Positions 43,241-52,426 of a stretch of 52,505 bases of DNA are shown piece after piece. Under the pieces are notes generated by a model, which saw only the letters and a list, made by a program, of their open reading frames with translations, was not told the DNA's origin and made no database searches. Both the position numbers and the translations under genes were made by a program. The stretch's first letter is position 1, and the number at the start of each line of letters is the position of its first letter. Source of the stretch: Methanobrevibacter thaueri (GTDB lineage Archaea > Methanobacteriota > Methanobacteria > Methanobacteriales > Methanobacteriaceae); the NCBI GenBank assembly GCA_015062925.1, contig SUTL01000003.1, positions 1 through 52,505 on the forward strand, given 5' to 3'.

Positions 43241-45676
43241 ATGTCTGAAAATAGATGTTATGACGCAGATTGTGAAGAAGAAATCTGTCACAATCCACAA
43301 CATTACAACTACATCTGTTTCGACCCAGATTGTAATGAAATTCAATGTAAAAATTCAAAACATTATAATAAGCAATTATTAAAAGATTTCCAAAAAAATA
43401 CTGATTTATCTGTATATGACCATAGTGAAGAAATTAACTATGATGAAGATGTTGAAATAAGTTTATGTGGATGTCCTGATTGTGCAGATGACGACCACGA
43501 CCACTCTCATAATCATGATCACAGTCATGGTCACGAGCATCATGAACATGGGCATTCTCATGAGCATCATGATCACAGTCATGGTCACGAGCATCATGAA
43601 CACGGGCATTCTCATGAGCATCATGAACACAACCATGAACACCATAATCACAATCATGAAACAGACACCTGCACAGACCCAGAATGTGACTGCCATGATC
43701 ATGATGAAGATGTTGAAATAAGTTTATGTGGATGTCCTGATTGTGCAGATGAAGAAAATGAAGACCAACCAGAAGAATTACTAACAGAAGGAAAACCACT
43801 AATAACAAACAGACCAATACAAATTATAATTGGAAGCGGAATATGTTTTGCAACAGGCCACATACTAGACTGGTTATCATTCAATCCAACACTCGTAACA
43901 ATCATTTTCATGATCGGTGCATTAATAGCAGGTTATGAAATAGCAATTTTAGCATATAAATCATTAGTTAAAAGACACACAATTGGTCCTGCTATGCTAA
44001 TGTGTATTGCATGTGTAGCATCATTTATCATAGGGCACCCTGAAGAAGGTGCAGCTGTAACATTCTTATATTATATAGCAGAATTTCTGGAAGACTATGC
44101 TGAACACAGAGCAAAACGTTCAATTAAATCATTAGTTGAAATCGCACCCGAAACAGCAAGAGTTAAAATCAATGATAAAGAAGAAATTAAAAATGTGGAT
44201 GATGTAAATATAGGAGATATTGTTATTGTAAAACCAGGAGATAAAGTTCCACTGGACGGTCAGGTTATATCTGGTTCATCATCAATAAATCAAGCATCAA
44301 TCACCGGTGAAAGCGTACCAGTACTTAAGGAAGTAGGGGATGAAGTATTTTCAGGTACTGTTAATGAAGACGGTTATATTGAAATGGTTGTTACTAAAAA
44401 AGCAAAAGATTCAGTAATCTCAAAAATAGTAACTTTAGTTAAAAGATCACAACTCAACAGATCTGAAACAGAATCTTTAGTTGAAAAAGTAGCAAAATAC
44501 TATACTCCTGTGATGATGGTTCTAGCAGCAATTGTTGCATTCATCCCACCATTACTCTTCGGACAAGCATTAGTTGATTGGGTTTATAAAGCATTATCAC
44601 TTTTAGTAATTTCATGTCCATGTGCATTTTTAATATCAACTCCAGTGGGAATGGTTTCAGCTATCACATCAGCCACCCGTAATGGAGTATTAATTAAAGG
44701 AAGTACATATGTTGAAGAAATGAGAGGAGTGAAAGCAGTAATATTTGATAAAACCGGTACTTTAACAGAAGGAAAACTAGTGTTAAGTGATGTTGAAGTA
44801 TTAGATGAATCATATTCAAAAGAAGATATTTTAAAAATCGCTGCTTCACTTGAAAATCAATCTTCACATCCAATAGCACAGGCAATCATTAACCATGCAA
44901 ATGAATCTGAAATTCAATTTGATGAAATTCAAGAATTTAAAAACATCCCAGGTAAAGGTATAGTGGCTAATATTGATGATGAACAATATTATGCAGCAAA
45001 TGAATCTTTAATTGAAGGAAGTGTGTTTAACATTTCCCGTGAAGAAATTAACAAATACTCAAGTGAAGGTAAAACAGTAATATTTATTGGAAACACAGAA
45101 AAAGTCATTGGAATTATCACAGTATCAGATAAAATAAGATCAAATGTACAGGAAGTTATTCAAGATTTAAACAATCAGGGAGTGCAAACAGTAATGCTTA
45201 CAGGAGATAATAAAATCGCTGCAAAAAGTGTTGCAGATGAAATAGGTATTAAATATGTTTACTCTAATTTACTTCCACAGGATAAATTAAATATTCTTGA
45301 TACTATTAGAAATAAATTTGGTGATGTTGCTATGGTCGGAGATGGTATTAATGATGCTCCGGCATTAGCACGTGCAAATATAGGTATAGCAATGGGTGCT
45401 GCAGGAAGTGATGTGGCTATAGAAACAGCGGATGTAGCATTAATGCAGGATGATATATCAAAACTACCATATTTATTCTCTCTTTCCCGTAAAACTATGG
45501 GAATAATAAAACAAAACATAACAGTTGCTATTGCAATCAAATTATTATGTGTAGTGCTTGCAGTTATAGGTATTATTACATTAATGATGTCTGTTGGTTT
45601 TGGAGATTTAGGATTAACACTTTTAGTTATCTTAAATTCATTTAGAATAGGATTGGTGAAAGACCCACTATTCTAA
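43241..45676 (+). CDS. Heavy-metal (Zn/Cd/Pb) P1B-type ATPase with His/Cys-rich N-terminus
   Basis: 811 residues. The core has the CPC metal motif (SCPCAF, Cys459 and Cys461), the phosphorylated Asp503 in DKTGTLT, GDGINDAP near 701 and HP (SSHPIAQ), as in CadA/ZntA exporters. The first 180 residues have no recognisable HMA domain. Instead there are Cys-x(4-5)-Cys units (CYDADCEEEIC, CFDPDCNEIQC), a long His run (about 82-145) and two copies of DEDVEISLCGCPDCAD. GGTGAT precedes the ATG, and the gene follows the CadC-like repressor. A run of nine T at 45687-45695 ends it. It is expected to pump divalent metal out of the cell. Confidence 0.93.
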   Translation: MSENRCYDADCEEEICHNPQHYNYICFDPDCNEIQCKNSKHYNKQLLKDFQKNTDLSVYDHSEEINYDEDVEISLCGCPDCADDDHDHSHNHDHSHGHEHHEHGHSHEHHDHSHGHEHHEHGHSHEHHEHNHEHHNHNHETDTCTDPECDCHDHDEDVEISLCGCPDCADEENEDQPEELLTEGKPLITNRPIQIIIGSGICFATGHILDWLSFNPTLVTIIFMIGALIAGYEIAILAYKSLVKRHTIGPAMLMCIACVASFIIGHPEEGAAVTFLYYIAEFLEDYAEHRAKRSIKSLVEIAPETARVKINDKEEIKNVDDVNIGDIVIVKPGDKVPLDGQVISGSSSINQASITGESVPVLKEVGDEVFSGTVNEDGYIEMVVTKKAKDSVISKIVTLVKRSQLNRSETESLVEKVAKYYTPVMMVLAAIVAFIPPLLFGQALVDWVYKALSLLVISCPCAFLISTPVGMVSAITSATRNGVLIKGSTYVEEMRGVKAVIFDKTGTLTEGKLVLSDVEVLDESYSKEDILKIAASLENQSSHPIAQAIINHANESEIQFDEIQEFKNIPGKGIVANIDDEQYYAANESLIEGSVFNISREEINKYSSEGKTVIFIGNTEKVIGIITVSDKIRSNVQEVIQDLNNQGVQTVMLTGDNKIAAKSVADEIGIKYVYSNLLPQDKLNILDTIRNKFGDVAMVGDGINDAPALARANIGIAMGAAGSDVAIETADVALMQDDISKLPYLFSLSRKTMGIIKQNITVAIAIKLLCVVLAVIGIITLMMSVGFGDLGLTLLVILNSFRIGLVKDPLF
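43441..43752 (+). repeat. 51-bp direct repeat flanking the His-rich module
   Basis: The 51-base stretch 43441-43491 is repeated exactly at 43702-43752, 261 bases (87 codons) apart, in the P-type ATPase gene. Each copy encodes the DEDVEISLCGCPDCAD cysteine knuckle. Recombination between the copies would delete the His-rich region in frame. Confidence 0.85.
43517..43624 (+). repeat. 54-bp tandem duplication encoding His-rich unit
   Basis: Two units of 54 bases (43517-43570 and 43571-43624) differ at one visible position. Each encodes DHSHGHEHHEHGHSHEHH. The repeat is within the metal ATPase gene and extends a metal-binding spacer. Confidence 0.85.
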
Positions 45677-45739
45677 ATATTATTTCTTTTTTTTTCTTAA
45701 GTGATTAAATTTATATTTAATAATTTTTAATCTATTAAT

Positions 45740-47107
45740 ATGTTTAGTAATGATGCATCAAATGTTGATATGATGCTTGGAAATCCTAAAAAAGCATTAA
45801 TTAGAATGTCAATACCACTTGTTGCATCGTTACTTATTTCTAGTTTTTATAATATAATTGATGCAGCTTGGGTTTCTGGTCTTGGAGCTGATGTTCTTGC
45901 AGGTGTTGGTTTTTTCACACCAATATTTATGATTCTTGTTGGTTTTGGAAATGGTTTAGGGTCAGGTGCTGCTTTTGCAATATCCAAATATATTGGTGAG
46001 GAAAATAAGAAAAAAGCAGATAATGCATCTGTCCATTCAATTTTAATAGATATTATATTATCAATAATAATAACTGTATTTCTTTTAATTTCAGTCACAT
46101 CAATTTTAAATTTAATGGGTGCTGGTCAAACTATAGATTATGCAACTGATTATGGGAATATTATTATTCTAGGTTCAGTTTTCATTATTCTTTCAAATGC
46201 ATTATATGGGATTTATCGTGGAGAAGGGGATTCAAAAAGACCCATGTATGCAATGATGGCGTCAGCTATTTTAAATATAATATTGGATCCAATTTTTATT
46301 TATACTTTAAATATGGGTGTTAAAGGAGCTGCTATTGCAACAGTAATATCATCAGTTTTTGTTATTTTAATTTTAAGTTACTGGTTTTACATTAAAAAAG
46401 ACACATATTTAAAACCAGATTTAAGTAATTTTAATTTTAACAAGTCTATTTGTTTTGATATTGTTAAAGTTGGAATTCCGGCCAGTGTTCAACTTTTAAA
46501 CAATGCATTTTTCGCAGCAGTATTCTGTGCACTTTTAACTTTCATAGGTTCAACTGATTCTGTTGCAGTTTACACTGTAGGTTGGAGAATTGTAATAATT
46601 GGTACAACTCCAATTTTAGCTATTGGAACTGCTTTAATTAGTGTTATTGCAGCTAATTATGGTGCTAGGAATTTTAAAAATATTCAAATTGCCCATAGGT
46701 ATTCTATGAAAATATCTTTGGTTGTTGCAGTTATTGTGATGATTTTAACAAATGTTTTTGCATCAGATATCTCCGGATTATTCACATCTGGTGGAAATAG
46801 TGCTAGAATTGCTTTACAATTAACCAGTTTTCTTTCATGGATTGTAATTTATTATCCTACTATGGCTGTGGGTGTTGCATCTACTTATGTTTTCCAGGGT
46901 GTTGGTAAAGGTGTTACTGCTATGTTTCAAACAATTATGCGGGAAACTGGTTTTACAATTATTATTGCAATAATATTAGGTGTTGTTTTTGATTATGGTG
47001 TGTGGGGTGCTTGGATGGGTATTGTTTTAGGTGAAATAATCTCAAATAATATTACTCTTATCTGGGCTGATTATTATATTAAAAAATTAATTGATATTAA
47101 TGATTAA
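45740..47107 (+). CDS. MATE family efflux transporter
   Basis: 455 residues with about 12 membrane helices in two halves. The N-terminal motifs MSIPLVASLLISSFYNIIDAAWVSGLG and the RGEGDSKRPMYAM loop between helices 6 and 7 are typical of NorM/DinF-like sodium- or proton-coupled drug exporters. A TATA box (TTTATATTTAA, about 45710-45720) lies only about 26 bases before the ATG and no ribosome binding site is seen, so the message may be leaderless. The stop shares TTAA with the convergent ABC ATPase gene. Substrate unknown. Confidence 0.9.
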   Translation: MFSNDASNVDMMLGNPKKALIRMSIPLVASLLISSFYNIIDAAWVSGLGADVLAGVGFFTPIFMILVGFGNGLGSGAAFAISKYIGEENKKKADNASVHSILIDIILSIIITVFLLISVTSILNLMGAGQTIDYATDYGNIIILGSVFIILSNALYGIYRGEGDSKRPMYAMMASAILNIILDPIFIYTLNMGVKGAAIATVISSVFVILILSYWFYIKKDTYLKPDLSNFNFNKSICFDIVKVGIPASVQLLNNAFFAAVFCALLTFIGSTDSVAVYTVGWRIVIIGTTPILAIGTALISVIAANYGARNFKNIQIAHRYSMKISLVVAVIVMILTNVFASDISGLFTSGGNSARIALQLTSFLSWIVIYYPTMAVGVASTYVFQGVGKGVTAMFQTIMRETGFTIIIAIILGVVFDYGVWGAWMGIVLGEIISNNITLIWADYYIKKLIDIND

Positions 47108-47718
47108 ACACCATTAATATCATCAAAATAAATCACATCGTCACATATGGTATCTACCAAATCCATATCATGACTTACAAGTAAAAAACCCATGTTACGT
47201 TCTTTCACGATTTTTAAAACTGCATCTAGGATTTGTACTTGTGTGATTGCATCAAGCATTGTTGTCATTTCGTCAGCTATTAGAAATTTGGTTTTTGGAT
47301 TTAATGATCTTATTACTGAAAATCTTTGCAGTTCTCCACCTGAGAGTTCCTGTGGAAATCTTGTAAACCATGATTTTTGAATTCCAAAATCGGATAATAA
47401 TTTATCATCAACATTCCATGATTCGTCTAGAACATCTTTCATTTTCCATTTTGGGTTCATTACTTTTTCAGGGTGTTGATATATTAATTGTACTGGACAG
47501 AATTCTTTTTGAGGTAATTTTTCACCATCTAATGTTACATTACCATCAAAATTGGTCATGTATCCTGAAAGAATTTCACATAATGTTGATTTTCCAACAC
47601 CACTATCTCCAACTAAGCCTGTGATTTTATTGTTGTTGAGAGTTATGTTAATATTTTTTAACAAATATTCTTTTGCTAAAGGATATTTAAATGAAAGATT
47701 CTCTGCTTTAAGCTCCAT
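47104..47718 (-). CDS. Peptide/nickel ABC transporter ATPase, second (OppF/NikE-like)
   Basis: 204 residues from the ATG at 47718, shorter than the usual OppF (about 260-320). Walker A GDSGVGKST (about 37), signature LSGGELQR, Walker B FLIADEMT and the H-loop VSHD are present. The helical C-terminal extension with the HPY domain is absent, so it is a short form. It overlaps the first ATPase gene by 11 bases, with GGTG before the start. The two ATPases pair in one importer. Its end shares TTAA with the MATE gene. Confidence 0.88.
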   Translation of the reverse strand: MELKAENLSFKYPLAKEYLLKNINITLNNNKITGLVGDSGVGKSTLCEILSGYMTNFDGNVTLDGEKLPQKEFCPVQLIYQHPEKVMNPKWKMKDVLDESWNVDDKLLSDFGIQKSWFTRFPQELSGGELQRFSVIRSLNPKTKFLIADEMTTMLDAITQVQILDAVLKIVKERNMGFLLVSHDMDLVDTICDDVIYFDDINGV

Positions 47719-48667
47719 CTTCAACACCATCCATATATTTAAAGCATCTAACTTTTTTATTTCCAAGATTTATTAATTTTGGTCTTTCTTTTTTACATTT
47801 ATCAAATGCCATTTCACATCTATCATAATATGGGCAACCTTCAGGTATTTCTCCGTGTAAAGGTTGATGACCTTCAGTTAAATTAAATCCATTGCCTGGT
47901 AATGCCTTGTATAATGCTTTAGTGTATGGGTGAAGTAAATTCTCCCCGTCATCGGAAAAGTCTTTATTTTCTGCAATTTCAATTACATAACCTGAATAAA
48001 ATATTCCAATTCTATCAGCTACTTTTAAAGCTGCATTTATATCGTGTGTGATTAATAATACTCCAACACCATCTTCTTTCATCTTTTTAAAATGATTTAA
48101 TGTTTCTGTAACAGTTTCTGCATCAAGACCTGGTGTTGGTTCATCAGCTACTACGAGTTTTGGATTTGAAAATAATGCAGTTGAAACAAGCACTCTTCTA
48201 GCCATTCCTCCAGATAATTGGAATGGATACATATCATCCACTTCAGGGCCTAAGTTATATTTTTCAAATATTTCTCTTTGTTTTTGTTTTTTTGCTTTTT
48301 TTTCTTCTTCACTTTCAGTTTGTCCTATTGCTTGGTCTGAAATTTTCATTAAAGGATCAAGGAAATTAACTGATTGTGGAATTAATGCAATTTCTTTTCC
48401 TCTGATTTCTTCTTTGTCTTTTTGAGATAATTCTTTGCCTTTGTATTTTATTTTTCCATTTAAATTAGCATTTTCTGGTAAAATTCCGAATATTGCATGT
48501 GCAAGTAGACTTTTTCCAGAACCACTTGAACCTAATACTGCTAAAATTTCGCCTTCGGAAATATCAAGTGTCAAATCAGTAATTACTTTTAAATCTCTTT
48601 GATTTAATCCTTTAGTATATTGTATGAATGAAATAGATACATTTTCAACATCTAATAATTTATCCAT
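47708..48667 (-). CDS. Peptide/nickel ABC transporter ATPase, first (OppD/NikD-like)
   Basis: 319 residues. Walker A GSSGSGKSL (about 46), signature LSGGMARR (about 152), Walker B LVVADEPTPGLDA and the ITHD H-loop are present. The C-terminal oligopeptide/dipeptide HPY extension has four cysteines (CPYYDRC, DKCKKE, VRCFKY) that may hold a cluster, as known for the Opp family. GGTGAT precedes the ATG. It is the fourth gene of the importer operon and hydrolyses ATP with the next gene's product. Confidence 0.9.
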   Translation of the reverse strand: MDKLLDVENVSISFIQYTKGLNQRDLKVITDLTLDISEGEILAVLGSSGSGKSLLAHAIFGILPENANLNGKIKYKGKELSQKDKEEIRGKEIALIPQSVNFLDPLMKISDQAIGQTESEEEKKAKKQKQREIFEKYNLGPEVDDMYPFQLSGGMARRVLVSTALFSNPKLVVADEPTPGLDAETVTETLNHFKKMKEDGVGVLLITHDINAALKVADRIGIFYSGYVIEIAENKDFSDDGENLLHPYTKALYKALPGNGFNLTEGHQPLHGEIPEGCPYYDRCEMAFDKCKKERPKLINLGNKKVRCFKYMDGVEDGA

Positions 48668-48685
48668 TATAAATCACCTTTTTTT

Positions 48686-49543
48686 TTACTCATTTGCACT
48701 TGTCGGATCAAGCATCTTTTTAATGTTTTCACCAGCAATATCGAATAACAATACAATTATTAATAATGCTAAACCAGGGAACAATGCTAACCACCAATTA
48801 CCAGTAGCAAGATATTTCATAGATTCAGATAAAATAATACCAATTGCAGGTTCATGTGGAGATAAACCAAATCCTAAAAAGGTTACACTTGCTTCGTGCA
48901 TTATTGCATGAGGGAAAATTAAAATTGTACCCACAATTATTTGTGTAATTACTAATGGAAGAATATGTTTTCTTGCAATCCATATTTTTGATTTTCCAAA
49001 TCTTTGAGATAATTTAACAAATTCTGAGGTGTTGATTTGTTTAATTTCAGCTCTTAAAACTCTTGCAAGTGATGTCCAATGTGTTACAGCAACACCTATG
49101 GTCACACCAAATGCTCCTCCACCTAATGCTATGGATATTAAAATAATTAATAATATATGTGGAATTGATAAGAATAAATCAATTAACCAGGATATTGCTC
49201 CATCTAAAAATTTATTAGTACTAGCAATGAATGCCATTAAAATTGCAATTAAACTGCTTAAAATTGATGCACCAGCACCAATTTGCACACTTAAACCTAA
49301 ACCTTTGATAGTACGTGTAAACATGTCTCTTCCCATCCAATCTGTACCAAATAAATGTTCAAATGATGGGGCTTGATTCATTGCCTGGAAATTTGTTGTA
49401 ATATCAGCTGAATTAATTAATAAACTGGAAATAACAACAGCTATTAGTATGAATACTGTTATTGCGATGGTTATTAATGTTTTTGTACGTAAATTCATTT
49501 TAGCAATAGAATTATAAATACTTCCTTTTTCATTATTCGCCAT
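48686..49543 (-). CDS. Peptide/nickel ABC transporter permease (DppC/NikC-like)
   Basis: 285 residues with about six membrane helices. The family motif EHLFGTDWMGRDMFTRTIKG lies after the first periplasmic-side loop, and EASVTFLGFGLSPHEPAIGIILSE (in outline) contains the EAA loop contact with the ATPase. ATG at 49543 is favoured over GTG at 49552 because GGGAG has the right spacing. It overlaps the DppB-like gene by 11 bases. It forms the channel with the DppB-like partner. Confidence 0.9.
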   Translation of the reverse strand: MANNEKGSIYNSIAKMNLRTKTLITIAITVFILIAVVISSLLINSADITTNFQAMNQAPSFEHLFGTDWMGRDMFTRTIKGLGLSVQIGAGASILSSLIAILMAFIASTNKFLDGAISWLIDLFLSIPHILLIILISIALGGGAFGVTIGVAVTHWTSLARVLRAEIKQINTSEFVKLSQRFGKSKIWIARKHILPLVITQIIVGTILIFPHAIMHEASVTFLGFGLSPHEPAIGIILSESMKYLATGNWWLALFPGLALLIIVLLFDIAGENIKKMLDPTSANE

Positions 49544-50525
49544 CTTCTTCACTCTCCCTTATTCTTGGGTCGACAAAGTTATAAATTACATCAGCCATTA
49601 AATTACCACAATATACGAATATTGCACTGAATATTACAATTCCTAAAAGTAATGGCACATCACTTCTTAATCCTGCAGATACTGCTGCTTGGCCTATTCC
49701 TGGATATGTGAATATTTGTTCAACAAGAACTGCTCCTCCAAATAATTCTGAAAATCCTAAAAATTGTAATGTGATTGCTGGAAGCAGTACGTTTCTAATT
49801 CCATGTCTTTTGATTAAATTCCAACCACTTTCACCTCTTGCTTTTGCAAATAAAAAGTAATCACTATTCATTTCTTCAATTAATTTATCACGTGTGAATA
49901 ATGCAATTGAAGCAACACCAACAATACTTAAAGTTATTGTTGGTAATATTAAACGATTTAACCAATCCCAAATAGATACATTTTGACTTAATGTACCAAT
50001 AGGAACACCTAAACCTGTTGGGAACCAACCGAGATATACACTGAATACCATTAATATAATTAATGCAATCCAGAATGTAGGTGCGGATTGTAAAATATAA
50101 CAATATACTTTTATTATTTTGTCAATAATTGTGTCTTTTTTATATCCGGCTACAATACCTAATAGGAATCCTAAAACACCTGATAATACCCATGAGGATA
50201 ACATTAATGCTAATGATGCGAGGAATCTTTCTTTAATAACATCAATTACTGGGATTCTAAAGATAAGTGAAATTCCTAAATCTCCTTGAACAATATGTCC
50301 AAGCCAATTAAATAATTTTGTAGTTATTGGTTCATTAACTCCCCAATAAGCTTCTAATCGGGCAATTTGATCTTGAGATATTATTACATTACTAATATAT
50401 GATTTCACAGGATTGATTGGAGACATATCTATTAGTATGAAACTTAATAATATGACAAAAATGAGCAAGATAGCGAATCTTACGATTTTTTTACCTAAAA
50501 ATTTCAATAAAAGTTCTTTGTTCAT
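49533..50525 (-). CDS. Peptide/nickel ABC transporter permease (DppB/NikB-like)
   Basis: 330 residues with about six membrane helices. The N-terminal long helix (KKIVRFAILLIFVILLSFILIDMSPINPV, in outline) and ELFGGAVLVEQIFTYPGIGQAAVSAGLRSDVPLLLG (in outline) are the family signatures. It lies 90 bases after the binding-protein gene, with a strong hairpin in the gap, and overlaps the DppC-like gene. It forms the translocation channel in the cell membrane. Confidence 0.9.
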   Translation of the reverse strand: MNKELLLKFLGKKIVRFAILLIFVILLSFILIDMSPINPVKSYISNVIISQDQIARLEAYWGVNEPITTKLFNWLGHIVQGDLGISLIFRIPVIDVIKERFLASLALMLSSWVLSGVLGFLLGIVAGYKKDTIIDKIIKVYCYILQSAPTFWIALIILMVFSVYLGWFPTGLGVPIGTLSQNVSIWDWLNRLILPTITLSIVGVASIALFTRDKLIEEMNSDYFLFAKARGESGWNLIKRHGIRNVLLPAITLQFLGFSELFGGAVLVEQIFTYPGIGQAAVSAGLRSDVPLLLGIVIFSAIFVYCGNLMADVIYNFVDPRIRESEEDGE

Positions 50526-50558
50526 TATTATATGCTCCTATAAAAAGGAAAAAAAGAG

Positions 50559-50589
50559 ATGAGTTAAATTAAATATGAATTTAACTCAT
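50559..50589 (-). terminator. Intercistronic hairpin in importer operon
   Basis: ATGAGTTAAATT (50559-50570) and AATTTAACTCAT (50578-50589) form a perfect 12-bp stem with a 7-base loop, between the binding-protein gene and the first permease gene. Such hairpins commonly let the abundant binding protein be made in excess of the membrane parts. It is not followed by a long T run. Confidence 0.6.
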
Positions 50590-50615
50590 ATTTAGTTCAT
50601 CTGTTTATATTTTTT

Positions 50616-52241
50616 CTATTTTTCGATTGAAGAAACACGATGCCAGTCGCAGATGTTAGAGAAGATGTCTCCACCGTGAGGTTGTAAGAGAGCAGTGTCT
50701 TCTGAAATATCTAAACTGTCGTCAACGAAGTATCCGTATTTGATTTCTCCAACCCATAACCATGCTGCGTCACCTAATGGTGAAATACCGTTTTGACCAT
50801 CCCATGATACATCTGACCATTCACTGTATGATGCTTCACGTTCGGTTTTCATAGCATTATCAATGTGTTGGTCGACAGCACTGTTGTTTTCAAATGCTGG
50901 GTTACTGTAACCTTCACCGGCCATTTTACTGTAGTATTGGTCATACATTGTTGATGGATCTGTTGAACCCCAACCCCATACGATGAGGTCGCTGTTAACA
51001 TGTGATCCCATTTCATCCCAGTTACTACCGGTTGTATTTACTTCAATACCAAATTCCTTGGCTTGTTCAGCAACACTTACAGCAATAGCTTGTCTTTCAG
51101 ATGCATCAGCTGAGTAATAAACATTGATTGATGCTTTGGTTCCGTCTTTTTCAACGATTCCGTCACCGTCAGTGTCTTTCCATCCAGCTTTTTTCAATAT
51201 GTCTTTAGCTTTGTCAACATCACCATCTTTTATTTTGTTTACTTCTTTGTTGGCCCATGGTAATTGATGAGCAATACCGTCGAAGTTAGGATGTCCGAAT
51301 CCGTTTAATGCACCTTTTGCGATTGCAGTTCTGTCGATACCATAGTTTAATGCTTCTCTTATTGCTTTATCTGAGGTTACATTATTTCCTATTGGGTTTC
51401 CATCTGCTGTGGTTTTACCTGTGTCTGGTTGTGTTGGTAATGACATTCCTCTTACATCGATTGTGTCGAGTAAGTCCATTTCATATCCGTCAATAGTTTC
51501 ATTTGCATATGCTAATGGTACAGCAGCAACATCTACTTCATGGTTTTTAGCAGAATTAAATGCAGCATCATTTTGTTCGAATAATATGGTTAATTTGTTG
51601 AATTCAGGTTGTTTTCCATAGTAATCTGGGTTTTTCTCTAAGATTACTTGTTGTCCTTTATCCCATTGTACGAATTTGAATGGTCCGGATCCTACTGGGT
51701 TGGAACCATAGGTTTCGTTGTTATAGGAGTCTGATGGTACAATACCTAAGTATGCGAGTTTGTCAACAAATGTTGAATCAGGTTTGTTTAATTTGAATAC
51801 TACGGTGGTGTCATCAGTAGCTTTTGCTTTATCAAGGCTACCGAAGTTTAATTCACTTGCTCCACTGGATGCTGCTTCATTGTATGTGAATGCTACATCT
51901 TCAGCGGTTAATGGTGTACCGTCAGTAAATTTAACGTCGTCTCTGATTTTCACGGTATATTTTGTGAAATCATCATTTGCTTCCCAGCTTTTTGCCAAAT
52001 CATTTTCATAGGTCATGTTTGGGGTCATCTTTAATAATGTTGATTGTATTAAAGGTTCTGCTAAATAGTTCCACCCAAGTATTGGGTCAAAACCAGATTC
52101 TGGTTCTCCTCCGTGACTGTAAGCGGCAACTACAAGTTCGTCGTCAGCTCTGTGTGTGGATGATCCTCCCATGAGGACTGCTCCAGCGATAATTGCTATT
52201 ATAATTACAGCGATTATTCCAATAATGTATTTTGAATCCAT
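50616..52241 (-). CDS. ABC transporter substrate-binding protein, family 5 (peptide/nickel)
   Basis: 541 residues. An N-terminal membrane helix (about 5-28, IIGIIAVIIIAIIAGAVLMGG) anchors the protein. There is no lipobox cysteine, so it is not a lipoprotein. The extracellular part matches the SBP-5 family (Opp/Dpp/Nik): SWEANDDFTKYTVKIRDDVKFTDGTPLTAEDVAFTYNEA (in outline) is the family signature. ATG at 52241 is chosen over TTG at 52256 because GGAG lies seven bases before it. It heads a complete five-gene importer. The substrate is peptide or nickel; nickel is attractive in a methanogen but is not shown by the sequence. Confidence 0.9.
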   Translation of the reverse strand: MDSKYIIGIIAVIIIAIIAGAVLMGGSSTHRADDELVVAAYSHGGEPESGFDPILGWNYLAEPLIQSTLLKMTPNMTYENDLAKSWEANDDFTKYTVKIRDDVKFTDGTPLTAEDVAFTYNEAASSGASELNFGSLDKAKATDDTTVVFKLNKPDSTFVDKLAYLGIVPSDSYNNETYGSNPVGSGPFKFVQWDKGQQVILEKNPDYYGKQPEFNKLTILFEQNDAAFNSAKNHEVDVAAVPLAYANETIDGYEMDLLDTIDVRGMSLPTQPDTGKTTADGNPIGNNVTSDKAIREALNYGIDRTAIAKGALNGFGHPNFDGIAHQLPWANKEVNKIKDGDVDKAKDILKKAGWKDTDGDGIVEKDGTKASINVYYSADASERQAIAVSVAEQAKEFGIEVNTTGSNWDEMGSHVNSDLIVWGWGSTDPSTMYDQYYSKMAGEGYSNPAFENNSAVDQHIDNAMKTEREASYSEWSDVSWDGQNGISPLGDAAWLWVGEIKYGYFVDDSLDISEDTALLQPHGGDIFSNICDWHRVSSIEK

Positions 52242-52334
52242 TATTTTATTCTCCAAATTTTAATTAATATGTAATAATTGTCATAATTTTTATTAAAAAA
52301 ATAATATTTAAATTAATAACAATTAATTATAATT

Positions 52335-52426
52335 TATTACTTCTATCATTATATAAATATTTCTAATAAAGTATTACTCAATATAATATTTATTTATAAA
52401 ATAGTATTACTAATGTTTTTGTAATA
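52335..52426 (-). promoter_or_regulatory. Importer promoter region with repeated TATTAC/GTAATA half-sites
   Basis: AGTATTACT, a palindrome around a central T, occurs twice, at 52370-52378 and 52403-52411, 33 bases apart. TATTAC also occurs at 52335-52340, and GTAATA at 52421-52426, which forms an inverted pair with 52405-52410 over ten bases. The sites lie upstream of the importer start at 52241 and may be operators. The rest of 52242-52505 is AT-rich, with no gene. Confidence 0.4.

Noticed and set aside
43441-43752. Repeats considered as a CRISPR array
   Set aside because: The repeats are few, coding, in frame and not separated by unique spacers of constant length.
43434-43817. Reading frames on the opposite strand and other frames of the His-rich part of the metal ATPase gene
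   Set aside because: They arise from the CAT/CAC repeats; the plus-strand frame gives a coherent P-type ATPase arm.
50616-52241. Lipoprotein anchoring of the binding protein
   Set aside because: No cysteine follows the N-terminal hydrophobic stretch, so a membrane-helix anchor is more likely.
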